A DNA stretch of 64,000 nt from Staphylotrichum longicolle. Taxonomy: Eukaryota; Ascomycota; Sordariomycetes; Sordariales; Chaetomiaceae. A program made the position numbers and the translations under genes. Under the pieces are notes generated by a model. The model had not been told where the DNA came from and did no database searches. It saw only the letters and a list, made by a program, of their open reading frames with translations. Positions 20,432 to 32,900 of the stretch are shown here, piece after piece. The first letter of the stretch is position 1. Every line of letters begins with the position of its first letter. The DNA is taken from assembly GCA_019096155.1 (NCBI GenBank), contig JAHCVI010000004.1:2170001-2234000 (forward strand). The letters run 5' to 3'.

Positions 20432-22023
20432 CTAGAGACGCGCCTTTGTCCTCCCGCCGGCCTCCGCCTCCTCTTCCTCCCTCGCCTTTGCATTCAACCG
20501 CCGCCACATCTCCTTGCGCAGCTCATGCCCTTCCATAAACGCCCGGAACCACTCGCGCCGGAACCGCGGCAGCTTCCTGCCGACCCCGTCCTCCCCCTCC
20601 CCCGCCAACCTCCGCAGCGTCTCAAAATACTCCTCAAAGTCCGGAAACACCAGACTGAACCTCGCCCCGTCCCCCTTCTCCTTGATCCTCTGCTCCTCCC
20701 ACGCCCGCATCTCCCCGAGCGGCGGCAGCGTGCCGCGGCCCGCGAGCAGCCGCGCGGCGTACACGGCCTGCCACTCAAACACCTTGAACGTCAGCCCCGC
20801 CGCGACGGCGCCCACGAACAGCAGCGTCGGGTCGCGCTGCCACACCACGTGCTGGTACAGCTCCGGCACGCGGTTGTTGCGCACCGCAACGTCGGGCAGG
20901 AAGGGCAGCGTCCACGAGTAGCCCGTCCCGAAGATGATGTGGTCGACGTCCGGGATGCGCTGCCCGTCGACGAGGTGCACCGTGCGGCCCTCGACCCGCG
21001 CGATGGACGGGTGCCGCTGGATGCGCGGGTGGTGGAAGGCGCCGTCGCCGAAGTAGCCGTTGGCCGCGTGGCCGATGGTGATGGCGTGGACGGGGGTCTG
21101 GGCGGTGCGGGTGTGCGCGAGATCGTAGGCGATGTCGGCGGCTGAGACGGACGCGCCGACGACGACGACGCGCTTTGAAAAGGGGCCGTTAGCGTTTTTG
21201 AACCTTGTGGGCCGGAGGAGACTGGGGAGTTTCTCTCACCTTGCCCTTGAATTGGTCGCGTCCACGGAAGTGCTTGCTGTGCAGGACGGAGCCGGGTCTC
21301 GCCTTCTCGAAGGCCTCGAGCCCGTCGATGGCCGGGATGTACGGTACCCAGTAGTGCCCGCTCGCGACAACGACGGCATCGAACCACTCGGCCCACCAGT
21401 AATCTTTGCCCTGGCCCTCCTTCCGCAATGTCACCTTCCACTCCGCGCCCACCTTCTCAACACGCTCAACCGTTGTGTTGTACGAGACAAAATCCTGGTA
21501 CCCGTTCCTCTCGACGAGCCCCTGAATGTAGCGGCGCACAACATCCCAGTGCCGGAAGGGGGTGTTGGCCCCGTGTACCGCAATGGACCGCTCACTCCGT
21601 TCCGTGGGAAAGGGCTCCTGGCTGAATTCCATGGGTATGCCGTCGACGTTGGTCTCGAGGTACGGGTACACGGAGGATTCCGCGAATCGCGGCTGCTCCG
21701 ACTTGAGCGTCTGCGCGGGGAGAGCCTCTGGGATCGTGAGCGGTGCGTCTGCGGTCCGGTCTGCGAGGGCAGCAAAGTTGCTCAGCGTCCCCGGCCTCGT
21801 TGTGTCGCCGATCCTGAGCATAATCGTCAGCTCCTGATCCATTACTCAACGAGAGGGGAGATGTTTGAAACGGGGGACCGCACCAGCATCCTCCCGGCCC
21901 CTCACGCCGCTCAAAGACGCGGATGAGGTCAAACGCCTTCTCTTGCGCCAGCGCGTCGATGGCGATGGCGCCCGCGGGGCCGGCCCCAATAACGGCCACC
22001 CGTTTTACTGGAAGCTTGGGCAT
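20432..22023 (-). CDS. FAD-dependent monooxygenase (FMO-like)
   Basis: Three exons, 22023-21884, 21813-21240 and 21172-20432, give 484 residues. Exon 1 carries the FAD-binding motif VAVIGAGPAG (residues 13-18) and ERREGPGGCW, as in flavin monooxygenases. The Trp codon is split by intron 1 (GTGCGG...GCTGACGATTATGCTCAG). Intron 2 ends CGCTAAC...CAAAG and the next exon starts with the second nucleotide-binding motif RVVVVGASVSAADIA (about residue 244), presumably NADPH. HSKHFRGRDQFKGK sits where the FMO signature lies, and FGTGYSWTLPFL is the conserved C-terminal ATG-like motif. The enzyme probably hydroxylates or oxygenates a small substrate. It faces an MFS transporter gene across a 1-kb shared upstream region, which suggests joint use. 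Confidence 0.88.
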
Positions 22024-23077
22024 TCTCTCCTGCGTGTCGGACGTAGAATTAGGTTCGTCTAACTTTGACCCTCCGAATCACGACAGCCAGACGAGTCCAG
22101 GAAAGTTGATGCCGTAAGGGCCTTATTAACATCTTCGCTCCCCTCGACCCATGAGTCCGGGCCGAGTGCGGGTGGGTACCCGGCCGGCCGGATCCACTTG
22201 GCCCGTAGAATCCGGGGCTAGCCCCTGTCTAACATGGATGATGTTATATCACGCCATCGCCGGCCGCAAAGTTTCAGGGCACTCCGGTGGGTTTGACCGG
22301 TTTAGTTTGATACGTACGGTTACACTTTGTTTCGGCGCGGAAGGGTCCATCGGATGCTGGTTGGGGTGGTGTCACCCTGCAGAGCGACACTGTGGGTGTG
22401 CTCAAGGTTGGAATGGCGAGAAAGGCGCTCGTATCATACTGAAAGGTACACCTAACACATACTCTGGTATTTTTGATTATCGACTCGACCATACTAATCG
22501 AGAGGTTGCTGACTGACCTCGGCATTGAGTGGTCCGGATTCGGAGATCTGGTTACAGTACCATGGATCTGGTGCATGCGGCCATCAGTCAGGACCAGGAC
22601 CCCCACGTTTTGGCAGAGTTTATCTAAACTGCCTGTATTTTTGACAGAGCAATAATTGTCCATGCTGTGTACAACAGCTGTGGGCTCAAACATCCAAGTT
22701 GACGAGCCTTGACGATGTCAGCTGCCCGGCATCCTATCGTGGTCGATGAGCCTAGGTACCAAGTCAATGCTCAACGGCGCCCAACAGAACGCGACACCCA
22801 ATTCAGATGGTGCCTGAGCGAGAGCTTTCTTGAGGCCCATGTACATACTAAGGCACTAACTCGGCACTTGCTTCCCTCTCATGCAGCCCTTCGATCACGT
22901 CACCGGGGGAGTGGGCCGCCGGCCAGGGGACAGGATTACAGCTATCATGATGGGGAACCCCATGCTGAATCAATGTCTTTCTTCAAAACATCCCCTGCTG
23001 CTTGACGCTTGCTTTCTTAGACTCGCTGTCTTTGTTAGATTGCCACAACAGTTCAATCCATCTTCGGGTTGTTGACA
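22024..23077. promoter_or_regulatory. Shared upstream region of monooxygenase and MFS genes
   Basis: 1.05 kb between the two divergent start codons at 22023 and 23078. It contains no gene-like frame. A CCTAGGTACC sequence lies at about 22751. Joint regulation is inferred from layout only. Confidence 0.4.
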
Positions 23078-24941
23078 ATGGCACCATCAGTAGAGGTCAG
23101 CAGTCCCTCCGTCAAGGAGAAGCCAGAGGACGACAGGAGCGGTTCGTTGTCCTCACTCGAGCAAGGATGGAACATCCATGATGAGGCCAGAGCGCGCCGA
23201 AAGTAAGATGCAGCACACATGCCATTGGATCTTGTCATGGCCATGCTGACTTGGAGTCTCACAGAATCGACTTTTCAGTCTTGCCTCTCCTCTTCCTCGG
23301 CCTGCTCGTTTTCCAGCTTGACCGCATGAACATTGCGAGTGCCCTAACCGGCGGCTTCGCAAAGGACATCAATGTGGACCTCAACACCATCAATCTCGGT
23401 AACCAACTCATGTTCATGGGCATTGTGCTTCTGGAGATCCCGTCCAATATGGCACTGCAATGGGTAAGCACTGGTCCGCTCCCCTTTCCCAGTCACAGAG
23501 AATTAACGAGCAGCTGCTGCACCATGACAGATCGGTCCCCGGACATGGATTGCAGGCCAGGTCTTGGTCTTTGGCACTGTTGCCGCGCTTCAGGTCTTTG
23601 TCCGCAACCGCGCAGGCTTTCTCGCAGCGCGCGTCATGCTGGGGTTCTGCGAGTCCGGGTACATCCCCGGCGCAATATACACTCTCTCCACTTGGTACAC
23701 GAAGAGTGAGCTCGCCAAGCGCGTCGCCATCCTCTTCTTTGGCATGTTCGGCGCCAATGCCATCAGCCCAGTGCTTGCCACTGGGATCCTGAAAATGGAT
23801 CATCTCAGGGGCCTTCGCGGGTGGCAGTGGCTCTTCCTGTGTCAGTAACAGTCCCCCTACCCCTGAATCTTCTTATGATCGGCCAATGCAGCAGAAGCTG
23901 ATACTCGAGGATCTGATTACAGTGGAAGGTTTGTTCACTATCTGTGTTGCACTCATTCTCATCTTCTTTCTTCCCGGATCCAAGCCACCCGAGCCACTGC
24001 TCAGCCCAGGCATCATCCGGTTCGATGATGCCGACAGAGACGTCCTGCAGAAACGCCTCGAGCAGAGCAGTAATGAGAGTGCGGAGGAGAGGGGCATCCC
24101 CCTCCGCCTCGTCTGGGAAACGGTCTCACCTGGCGCCGCTGGCCGCACTACGTCTCCACCTTTGCAGTGTTTTCCAATTGGAGCTCCGACGACGTACACG
24201 CCTCCATCATGGTGTAAGTCCCGCACCTATTACACCTTATCCCACCAGCCTTTCACTTGCACCATCTAACCACCACTCAGGTCCTTAGGATGGGACCCAT
24301 CGCGGCCAACGCCCTCGCCGCCGTGGGCGCCTTCCTCTCGCTCCTCGTCGTCTTCGTCTTCGCCTACCTCAGCGACAGGACGAACCGCCGCGGGGCCACC
24401 GTCATCGCGGCGCAGCTGTGCTTCCTCGTCGCGCTCGTCGTCGCGCGCGAGGTGCACCCGCACGTCGGGCAGTGGTCCCGCTGGGGCCTGTGGACGACGG
24501 TCAACGCCTTTGCAGTGGGCTATCACCCCGTGCACAACACGTGGGTGCAGCTGAACTGTCGGGATCCGAGGGAGAGGAGTATCGCTATCGCGTGAGTTTT
24601 GACCCCTTGATTACGTGGTTGGTGTTGATGCTGACGGGGTGGTGATCAAGCATGTGGGTGATGTCGGCCATCAGCGGGTTGATGGTCGGCACGCAGTATT
24701 ACAGGGCGGGTGATGGGCCGTTGTAAGTTGACCTGAGCAAGTGCCGGTGATCTTGATTGTGAAATGCTGACAACGAGTTAGTTACCGTCACGGGCTGTTG
24801 ATCCAAATATGTATGGTGGTGGTGGGCATTGTCTTTGCGGCGCTGCAGATTGTTATTTACGTGGTGCACAACAGGCGAGTTGCTCAAGGGAAGCACAAAG
24901 CCGACAGAGACGGGAGGCCAGCGCAGATTTATGTCCCGTAG
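23078..24941 (+). CDS. MFS anion permease (allantoate/pantothenate type), frameshifted
   Basis: Exons 23078-23202, 23265-23463, 23531-23840, 23923-24211, 24281-24591, 24651-24722 and 24782-24941, all with good splice sites. TM1 is LLFLGLLVFQLDRMNIASAL; later come GFCESGYIPGAIYTLSTWYT, WQWLFL/LEGLFTICVAL, FAYLSDRTNRRG and FAVGYHPVHNTWVQLNCRDPRERS, typical of Dal5/Tna1-like transporters that carry carboxylates or vitamins across the plasma membrane. Between VWETV and LTWRRWPHYVSTFAV the frame jumps at about 24121-24127. Spliced length is two over a multiple of three, so one base is missing; with it the protein is 488 residues. It is either a pseudogene or an assembly error. Its neighbour is a divergent flavin monooxygenase. 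Confidence 0.75.
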
Positions 24942-25245
24942 TAGAGCTGATACGCGATGCCCCTTACACAAGAGCGGCGAGAAAAAACAATAAGTCCATA
25001 ACATGCAATTTCGAACACGTCCTTGACAGCCGTGTTCCCAGCCACATTCAGGCCAAGCCAGGGTTGTTTCAGGCCAATGGCGATGGGTGCCACCAACCAA
25101 CACGCATCAGCTTGCATGATTGCCCCTCAGCCATTTTGTTCCGAGAGTTGAAGATTCTGTCTAGACCGCTTTCCTTGCTGCTAGAGACACACCTGCTGCC
25201 CAGCCAGTCGATTGCTGCGAGTACCGGAGATACTCCTAGTTCAAG
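24942..25245. other. Short gap upstream of CDC37
   Basis: 304 bp with no gene. It holds the MFS 3' end and the promoter of the next gene. Confidence 0.4.
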
Positions 25246-26834
25246 ATGGTCGATTATAGCAAATGGGTACGTGCCTTTCCGGTCAATTCATTTCCCTTCG
25301 GTGTGTTCGATGCTCAGCAACGGGCCGTCCATGCATAGGATGCGCTGGAACTCAGCGACGATTCCGATATCGAAGTCCATCCCAATGTCGACAAACGATC
25401 CTTCATCAGGGCCAAACAGAGCCAGGTCCACATGGAGCGACAACAGCGAAAACTCCAGATCGAGGCATACAAGCACCAGCGCATTGTCAACGACGCCCTC
25501 ATCAAGCGTCTCTCGCTGCTCATTTCCACTATGCAGTCGCAGCACACGACCTCCGTGCTTGACGATCCTTCCGTCTTTGCATTCAAGGCAATCATGGAAT
25601 CTGCGTTGCGCAGTCCCGAGGAGGACACCCCGCCAAAACGGCCAGATGGGTTGTCGGACGTAGACTCACCGCCACTGCCGACTTACTCCAAAATGATGGT
25701 GACGATCTTGGATGAGGCAAACAAGGCCTTGGCTGGACGGCAAATCGAGGATGGCCACCGTTTTGACGCTCTAGTCGAAGAACTCCAAGGACATGTTCGA
25801 GCAATCCAGGAGGTGCAGACGAGTTTGGCCAAGGAGCTCGATGATCTCGAGCAGCAGAGTGCCCGAAAGATCACGAGTGAGAGCTACCACGTGGGGTTCG
25901 ACAGCTCTCATGTTAGCAAGGCCGATGAGACAGAGAAGAGGTCGCCAGACGCAAAAGTCGAGTTGCTGAATCCTAACGTCCATTCAGGAAAGGGTGACTT
26001 CGCAACGAGTGGCACCACAACTGCCGGTAGCCATCTGGACGCCGAGGACAAAGAACTACCCCGCGCATCGCCAGCAGCAAGAGGGTTTGCGCAGATCAAC
26101 ACATCCAACTATCGCGCCAGCCGGGAATACCTCTCATCGCACCCCGGACTCCTGCAAGAGTCCGAGACCAACGGCTTGCTGCACGACGCCTATTCCCTCA
26201 TCTTGGATCATGACGACGAAGCGCGTGCCCGACAATGTGTGCACCAGGCACTGCTGCTTCAGTATTGCCGCCTGCTGGGGCGCGATGGTGCAGGTGTGGC
26301 ACTCTTCTTCAAACAAATCGCCACACCGGGGCACCAGGCGCTGGAGCTGTTTGAGAAGGACGTCGCCCAGACTTTTCAGAAGATAATGGCCATGGCAAAG
26401 CGGAATGCAGCCAGGAAGGACGTGCCGGTGGAGCGGCTCCAGTTGTACTCGCCAAGCGGAGAGGAAGGCTCCGTTCGCATCCAGGTCCCTCCCGCGGGGA
26501 GCGAGGATGAGAAAGTAAGGAAGGCAAGGGCAGTTTTTGAGAGTTTTGCACCCGAGATGAGGGCTGCGTTGGAGCACGGATCGCTGGATGAGATCAACGA
26601 AGTGTTGGGGGGGATGGAATACACGGAAGCTGAACAACTGTCTTCGCTCCTGAACGAGGTACGTTTTATGCCCGCTCGCTGGCGATGCTCTTTTGCGTCT
26701 TGTTAATCGGTCGTTTTCTTTGGCCTTATCCATAGTCCGGCTGTCTGGTGATTGATGGGGAAATAATCGATGCAACGACGGAGGATGGCAAGAGCTATCT
26801 ACAAGAAATTGGAAAGGGCGCGAATATAGTGTGA
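25246..26834 (+). CDS. cdc37: Hsp90 co-chaperone Cdc37
   Basis: Three exons, 25246-25266 (7 codons), 25339-26658 and 26736-26834, give 479 residues. The start MVDYSKWDALELSDDSDIEV is the hallmark of Cdc37, with the conserved Ser (residue 13) in an acidic casein-kinase-2 context. The N-terminal kinase-binding coiled segment follows (RSFIRAKQSQVHMERQQRK). The middle Hsp90-binding domain is in about 210-370 (FAQINTSNYRASREYLSSHP, LLQYCRLLGRDGAGVALFFKQI). The C-terminal domain ends SYLQEIGKGANIV. Cdc37 delivers client kinases to Hsp90 in the cytosol and is a conserved housekeeping gene. The first exon of only seven codons is a common arrangement in filamentous fungi. Confidence 0.95.
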
Positions 26835-27052
26835 TTTTGATGCTGGTTTACTCGTTCGGGCTCTATTGAGTGGTTCGCTCAGGGGTAGGATCATGACATC
26901 ACCACCTCATAGGCTTTTAGATGGGAACTTTTCCCAAACAAGAATCCACATCATTCCATCTGTCAAAAATCCATAGTGTGCTCAACTTGCCACCGGAGAT
27001 TCAAACCAACGACAAAACAATACCAAAAAACAAGCAGTCAAAACCCGACGAA

Positions 27053-27514
27053 ATGAGCCACTTGACCGCGACAAGAAGTGCTTTTCGCCGGCTGGCGCCG
27101 ATGTTCCAACCCCGACAAGCCACTTTTCAACCTGGGCCACTTCGAGCCTTGTCCGGTACAACCCACTTGCACGCCAACCCAAACCCAAAGCCCGAGGTGA
27201 GATGAATTTCAACTTCTTGTCATGCAAATATAACGCCCAAATACTAATCCTAACGCCTTAAAAAGGAGACAGGTAGCTCAGCGCCAATTCGCAAACAACT
27301 TGGACAAGACGACGCCAGTACCAGTGCTAGTGCTTCAGGAACAAAGACATCGGGTCAAAAGAAACACAAGACCCAGACCGAGTTGGACGAGGAACTACGA
27401 CAGAAAATGGAGGGCATATCGGGCGATGGGGGTGCATCAGGGGTTGAGTACGAGGACGGGAGGCCTGTGGCCATGAAGCGGTCTGTGAGAGAAAACATGT
27501 TTCGGTACATCTAA
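27053..27514 (+). CDS. Small probable mitochondrial protein, unknown function
   Basis: Exon 1 is 27053-27196. Exon 2 starts at 27269 (or one codon earlier, at 27266) and ends at 27514, for about 129 residues. The intron has GTGAGA donor and a CCTAAC branch; the acceptor is ambiguous by one codon (AAAAAG or AAGGAG). The first 45 residues are rich in Arg, Ser, Thr and Phe with no acid (MSHLTATRSAFRRLAPMFQP), like a mitochondrial presequence. The C-terminus, GVEYEDGRPVAMKRSVRENM, looks conserved but I cannot name its family. An SDH assembly factor was considered, but its typical C-terminal motif is missing. The gene is tail-to-tail with the beta-helix gene, 73 bp apart. Confidence 0.6.
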
Positions 27515-27587
27515 CTAGAGCAGAGCCTCCTTTTTTCTTTTTGGCATGTACCACATTCATGTCGAAACCTGACTCTCATCTTCTACC

Positions 27588-28658
27588 TTAGCAAATGGTC
27601 TTCTTGGCATTCCCAGAGATCGTCCAGTTGGTGTTGTCACCGCAGGGCGACTCGCGCACCGTATTGCCGTTGACCGTCAGGGTGACCCAGATGTCCTTGT
27701 TGTTGGGGAACTCGGAGCGCGCCGCGAGCCGCACCTCGCCGCCGCCCTGGACCGTGCCGCCCTTGATCGAGAGGTTGTAGCAGTTCTCGATCAGGATCGC
27801 GTTGTTGCCGTTGTTGGCCAGGTCCACGCTGTTGATGACGGCGCCGCCCGACTGCGACACGCAAAACACGCCGCGCCCGCCGCCGCGCGAGACGACCTTG
27901 TCGATGTACACGTTGGTGCTGTAGCTGCCGCTGGCGAGCTGCCCGTTGTTGTTGGCCATGCGCAGCGTCGCGTACCCGGTCCCGGCCGCGACGTTGTCGC
28001 CGTCGACCAGCCCGACCCGCGCGTTGGTCGTCTTCTGCAGCAGCAGGCCGCACTCGCCGACGTTGCGCGCAATCACCTGGTTGACGGTCAGGCCGTCAAT
28101 GTTCCACGTCTCGACCGCGTGGCTGCCGGCGCCCGTCACCCTGATGACGTCCATCTTGACGTTGGAGTTGGCCGCGCGGTCGCGGTCGAACCGGATGCCC
28201 AGCCCGCCGCTCAGGTTCATGGTGATCTGGCCGAGGTTGAGGTTGCGCGTGCCCGAGAAGCGCAGGCCAAAGTAGGGGCTGCCCGTCATGGTCAGGTAGG
28301 GGATCTGCACGTCGCTGGTGTCGGTCGACTCGATGGCGCCGCGGCCCGCCCGGTTGGCCACGTTGATGGTGCCGCACCCTTCAAAGATCTTGCCGCTGCT
28401 GATGGTAATGGTGTTGGCGCCGATCGAGCCCGACGCCATGACGGCCACGCGCTGCCCGCTGCTGACCGAGTCGAGGGCCGCCTGGATGGCTGCGCGGTAG
28501 TCGGAGCCCGAGTAGACCTGACTGCTGCCGCGAGTGGCCTTGAAGGAACTGCCTGAACCGGTGACGGTGGCGTGGGGCGAGCCAGAGCCGCATTGGGCTT
28601 GCACGGCCGACGTGAGAGCCAAGGCTGCCGCGAGCAGGGAAATGGTAAACTGCGTCAT
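27588..28658 (-). CDS. Secreted right-handed beta-helix protein (pectate-lyase-like fold)
   Basis: Intronless, 356 residues, signal peptide MTQFTISLLAAALALTSAVQA. The body is a run of short Asn/Gly/Val-rich coils (for example ISSGKIFEGCGTINV, RNLNLGQITMNLSGG, TWNIDGLTVNQVIARN, NNGNNAILIENCYNLSIKGG), the signature of right-handed parallel beta-helices such as pectate lyases and related polysaccharide lyases. The C-terminus has a Cys pair (ESPCGDNTNW...KTIC). Catalytic residues cannot be assigned by eye, so the enzyme class is left open; a pectin- or polyuronide-active enzyme is a reasonable guess. Strong G/C bias at third positions. A TATA-like TTAAATAG lies about 75 nt upstream of the start. 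Confidence 0.85.
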   Translation of the reverse strand: MTQFTISLLAAALALTSAVQAQCGSGSPHATVTGSGSSFKATRGSSQVYSGSDYRAAIQAALDSVSSGQRVAVMASGSIGANTITISSGKIFEGCGTINVANRAGRGAIESTDTSDVQIPYLTMTGSPYFGLRFSGTRNLNLGQITMNLSGGLGIRFDRDRAANSNVKMDVIRVTGAGSHAVETWNIDGLTVNQVIARNVGECGLLLQKTTNARVGLVDGDNVAAGTGYATLRMANNNGQLASGSYSTNVYIDKVVSRGGGRGVFCVSQSGGAVINSVDLANNGNNAILIENCYNLSIKGGTVQGGGEVRLAARSEFPNNKDIWVTLTVNGNTVRESPCGDNTNWTISGNAKKTIC

Positions 28659-29989
28659 GGTTGCGGTCTGCTTTGCGGGATGGCGGTGGTGTCTGTGTCG
28701 ATTGGGGTTGTTGATAAAGGCGTCACCCCTTCTATTTAACCACCATGATGGTCCATGCTAGGGATTCGAGCAAACCCGGAATTGATGATGTGTTTCGCGC
28801 CTCGTCCTCCAAAAGCGACACATTGACCTCGGACACTACTACTCCGAGCCCGATCGTTGGCGGAAATTGGGGGTATAAATCAAGCCGAGCACGTTCGCCA
28901 AGCATAAAACTGATTAAGGGGCACCGTCAAGTTGGGCAACTTCATCCAGCGGAGCACAGAGACCCGGCTTGGCTGCAACAGCAACGACTCCGCAACATAA
29001 AAAGACCGACAGCCCCGGACGCGGAGAGACTTGTGCCCGTGCTACGATTGAATAAAGACAATACTCCCACCTCTCGCGCGGCAACTTTCTGCTCTTTGCC
29101 CGAAATTCTCGCAAGCTTTGCCAGAAGCAACGGCGGCGGCGAGTCTGGCCTTCCGTTGCCATTCCTGGTTTCGACCTGAACACCGTGGGCTGTTTGGGGG
29201 GATTTTGAGTCTACTTGCCACTTGCCTCGTGTCACCTGGCGATGTTGAGGGTCACTAAACGATTGCAACTGGTGAAAGAGGTGCTCAGGACGCTGGATCA
29301 TGTCTATGGTTGCCATTGGGCCAATTAAACTAGAAGCTCACTTGAGTACCCTAATTATTCAAAGTAAGCAATAGTGACGGCGGCTTTGGACATGGCAGAG
29401 GGGGCTTTGGGATGAAAGCTCGGTATACCTCTTACCGACAGCGGAAAGTCAACAAGTGCGAATCCGGTAGCGATTGCAAACCATGGAAGTTGCTTTGTCG
29501 ACAAAGCTTTGCCAAGGCTGATCCAATCTACTAGAGCTACTCTAGCTCGAAATCTCTGTCAAATCTGTTTGACCGCATTGATTAAGGTGTTGTCAAATTC
29601 ACCACTGGACCTGACCGCCAACATTCTGTCAGTTCCCAGTGTAAACACAAGATAAGAAGCCCTAACAATGACTCGGAATCCCTTTTGGCCCCAGATTAAC
29701 GCCAAGCTTTGGGAATCCAGCGACTCGCCCTCCGAACAGGGCTTTAATTTGCGGGATCTTTCAAGTTCGGACACAGCCCTCTTCGTTTCAGCGTCGGTGT
29801 TCCAAAGCGTGTCTAGGTTGGTATTAAGTTGAGAACAGACAACCCGGCAACTCCTTGAACAGTTGCCAGAAATGGGGTATTTAAAAAAAAAAACAAAAGA
29901 AAGAAAAATAAAGGAAAACACCGGTATTTCCACAAGCCCTCCCCAATCGTCACCCCATCGTCCTCCAATACTCAGGTGAACTCCCTTAA
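28659..29989. other. 1.3-kb gap with no gene
   Basis: Promoter of the beta-helix gene on the left and the 3' end of the 884-aa gene on the right. An 11-A run at 29883-29893 within A-rich sequence may mark a 3' processing or low-complexity site. Frames here lack motifs. Confidence 0.4.
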
Positions 29990-32900
29990 TCATACCTCAA
30001 ACCCCAGCCCCGTCCCCCGCCGATTCACCACCTCGACGTTGTTCTCCAACCGGCGGTGCCACGCCGCCATCTGCCGACGGTGCCACACGCGCACCTGGCC
30101 CAGCAGCCCCAGATCGCCCCTCTGCAAGCACGCCAGCTCCTCGCCCTCGGTGCGCCGGCGGCACTCGCACCACCGCCCGCCGAAGTGCAGGCGCGCCGCG
30201 GGGGTGCGGAACAGCAGGCTGACGCGGCGCAGGCCGCGCCACTCGGCGCCCGCGAAGCCCTCGGGGCCCGCGAAGCCCTCGGGGCCCGTCTCGTGGCGCC
30301 GCCGCGCCGCCAGCCGCAGCAGGTCCCACGTGCCGCCGGGGAGGCGAGGCGGCGGCGCGACAGGGCGCGGGCGCGGCCGCCGACGGCGCCCGCGGCGGGG
30401 GCCTGCTCGAGCGCCGTGATGGCGCAGGCGTCCGGGTGCACGCGGCAGTTGCAGCGCTCCGAGTTGGCCTCGGTCGCGGCGTCGATCAGCACCACGGCGA
30501 GCGTGTGCGCGCCCGTGGCGGCGTCCTTGGGAAGAGCACCAGCAGCGGCTGCAGCGGCTGCGTGTGGATCAGCCCCGTGCCGCCGCCGCCGATGACCGAG
30601 ACGGTCGTGGTGTGGTCCGACCCGGAGCTGCGGGTGCTGGGGGTGATGGACTGGGGGCGGGTGGCGGGCCAGGGGTCGGGGGTCAAGCCGCCCCTGGCGG
30701 AGCCGAGTGTCGCTGTCGATGCCCGGTTGCGAGCAGCCGGGGGACGTGGGGTATGCGGGGGCGTAACGGGTCCTGCTGCCTGCGCGAAAAGGAGGTTGTT
30801 ATTGATGCCAATGCCCCCTGGTGACGACGCGTTTAGCGTTGAGGTGCGCGACAGGGTACTATCCGTAGCCAAGCTGCTCCAATTGATGCCGATGCCCCCT
30901 GGTGACGACGCGCCTAGCGTTGAGGTGCGCGACAGGGTGCTGTCCGTGACTAAGCTGCCCCAATTCACGGGCGAGAACTGCGGTTCCGGGATGGGTCCAG
31001 CCCTCGGCGTGGTGTAGCTTTCGCCAAGTCTTTGAGTAATTACGGATGGTCGCCTTAGGCTGGGGGTTCGGAGAGAGACGTTGTCGACTGACGCCTGTAC
31101 ATTGGCGTTTTCGGTAACAAGAGTACCTTCGAGACGGCGGGGAATCCACAGCTGGACTGACGTATCGACGATGACGGGAACGGAAGTTTCTCCGACAAAG
31201 CTAGCTTTCACCGCATACCTTGGACATGACATTAGCTTTTGGGGGGGTTCACCACGCAACGGCTGTCGGCCTAGACTTACTCTGCGTAACCGTCAATAAC
31301 CAAGAACCCAGTCAGAGCTTGTTGAAACTTGAACAGATCCTGGCGGTGGACAAAAATGATCCTTAAGGCTCGCGAGGTGCGGTCGACCTCGAGAATTATC
31401 TCAGACGGCGCGTGCTCGGCACCAGGAGACGCGTAGACTGGGTTAAGAATGCAGGAGGTTATATCGAAATCGACCACACTGCCTATAGAGAGCAGGCTAT
31501 GTGAGCCCAGGGGACCGTGAGCGCAGCAGTGGTACTACTCACGATGCGGATTTCGTTGGCTGGCAATGTTGACGGTCGTCACTATGCGGTAGTGGCGATC
31601 GCGCGTCCCTGTGTGCCTTAGCAGCCTCAGAGTCTTGCGGTGAGACGGATGGTCCGCTACCAATGGTCTAGACAAAGATTTGTTAGTCCTGTGGCCGCCG
31701 TTTTGATTGAGGAGGATTCCGTACGCTTCCATCAAATCTTCCATGACCAGCTCTCTATTGTACACGTCGAACACGGAGGCGGACTCCTCCTCGGACCAGA
31801 GGCCCAACATGTCGTCGGTGCGGCTGGAGATGTCCGGGGCCACCATGTCCCGTCTGAATCGCCAGCACTCGTCCGACAGTGTCTGCGCGGTGGCTCGTTA
31901 GCTCATCATTGCGTCGCCTCCTAGGGCGTGACTGGATCCTACCTCCTCAAGGGCGTCGATATAGCCTCGCCAGTGTGAGAGTGGCGGGGCATTGCGCAGC
32001 TGGTCCGAGGCCCTGATTTTCTGCATGAGAAACTGGCACTTGAGAAGCGATATGTATTCGAATGTCGGCGGCGTCCTTTGTTCCACCGTCAGTCCGGGGG
32101 TGAAGGTCTTTGTGCTCTGGTCGTAGCATCGGATGAAGGCGTCGGCCATGTCGCGCAGAGAAGGGTGGGCGTGTTGGTCGAACATGGAAGCAAGCTCGGC
32201 GAGTAGCTCGTTGGGAATCGGGACGGTGTTCACCTCGCGTCGGGAACGGCGCTCGAGGGCCTCTGCAAGTGACGGTACGAGTACGCCAATGAGCTCGCGG
32301 AGTTCCTGCCGGACGTCGACAACCTCTCGATAGACAAAGTCGATGCGCCGGGCGATGTCTTCGTGCACTCGGGTTAGAAGATCGCTGAGAGAGGGAAAAG
32401 ACGAGACGTCAGCATGAGGCGCCAATAAGTGCGAGGTTCTCTTCTTACACCTCAAAGGGCTTGAGGGCGTTCAGCAACCTCGAGTTGTGGAGGACGAGAC
32501 GCTCTTGGAGCCGGTCGACGGCGGGCTGCACGATGTAGTTCCACTGCAGATTGCGGCCGACGCCGGTCGTCTCGCTGAAGCGCGTGTTGTCGTCGATCAG
32601 CTTATGGCACTCCCGCAGCGTCGTCTCGTAGTCGCCAACGATGTCGAACAGCGACTCGAGGTGCCACCGCGGGTGGACGGCGGGCCTGGCGCCATGATCT
32701 GTCAGGGACTGCTGTGCACCCTGGACGACTCGGGTGAGGATGCTGAGGTTGTCGGCGAAGCTTCTGACCACCTCAAAGAAGCCTACGTATTGGTCGCCTG
32801 TGAGAGCACACCATCAGCATGAGCAAACCTGAAGCGGCCGGCCAGCTGCTCCCACCCAGCATGTCCACCGGTGACATGCTTTACGGATCTTGGCCCCGGC

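Noticed and set aside
20387..21145. 252-codon plus-strand frame
   Set aside because: Antisense of the monooxygenase last exon; Arg/Pro/Leu-rich and without family features.
23923..24211. Extra small intron to remove the MFS frame jump
   Set aside because: The only GT...AG pair (GTCTGG to TTTGCAG) deletes conserved residues and continues in a poor frame.
27053..27514. SDH assembly factor 4 (DUF1674)
   Set aside because: Size and mitochondrial-like start fit, but the conserved C-terminal motif of that family is not present.
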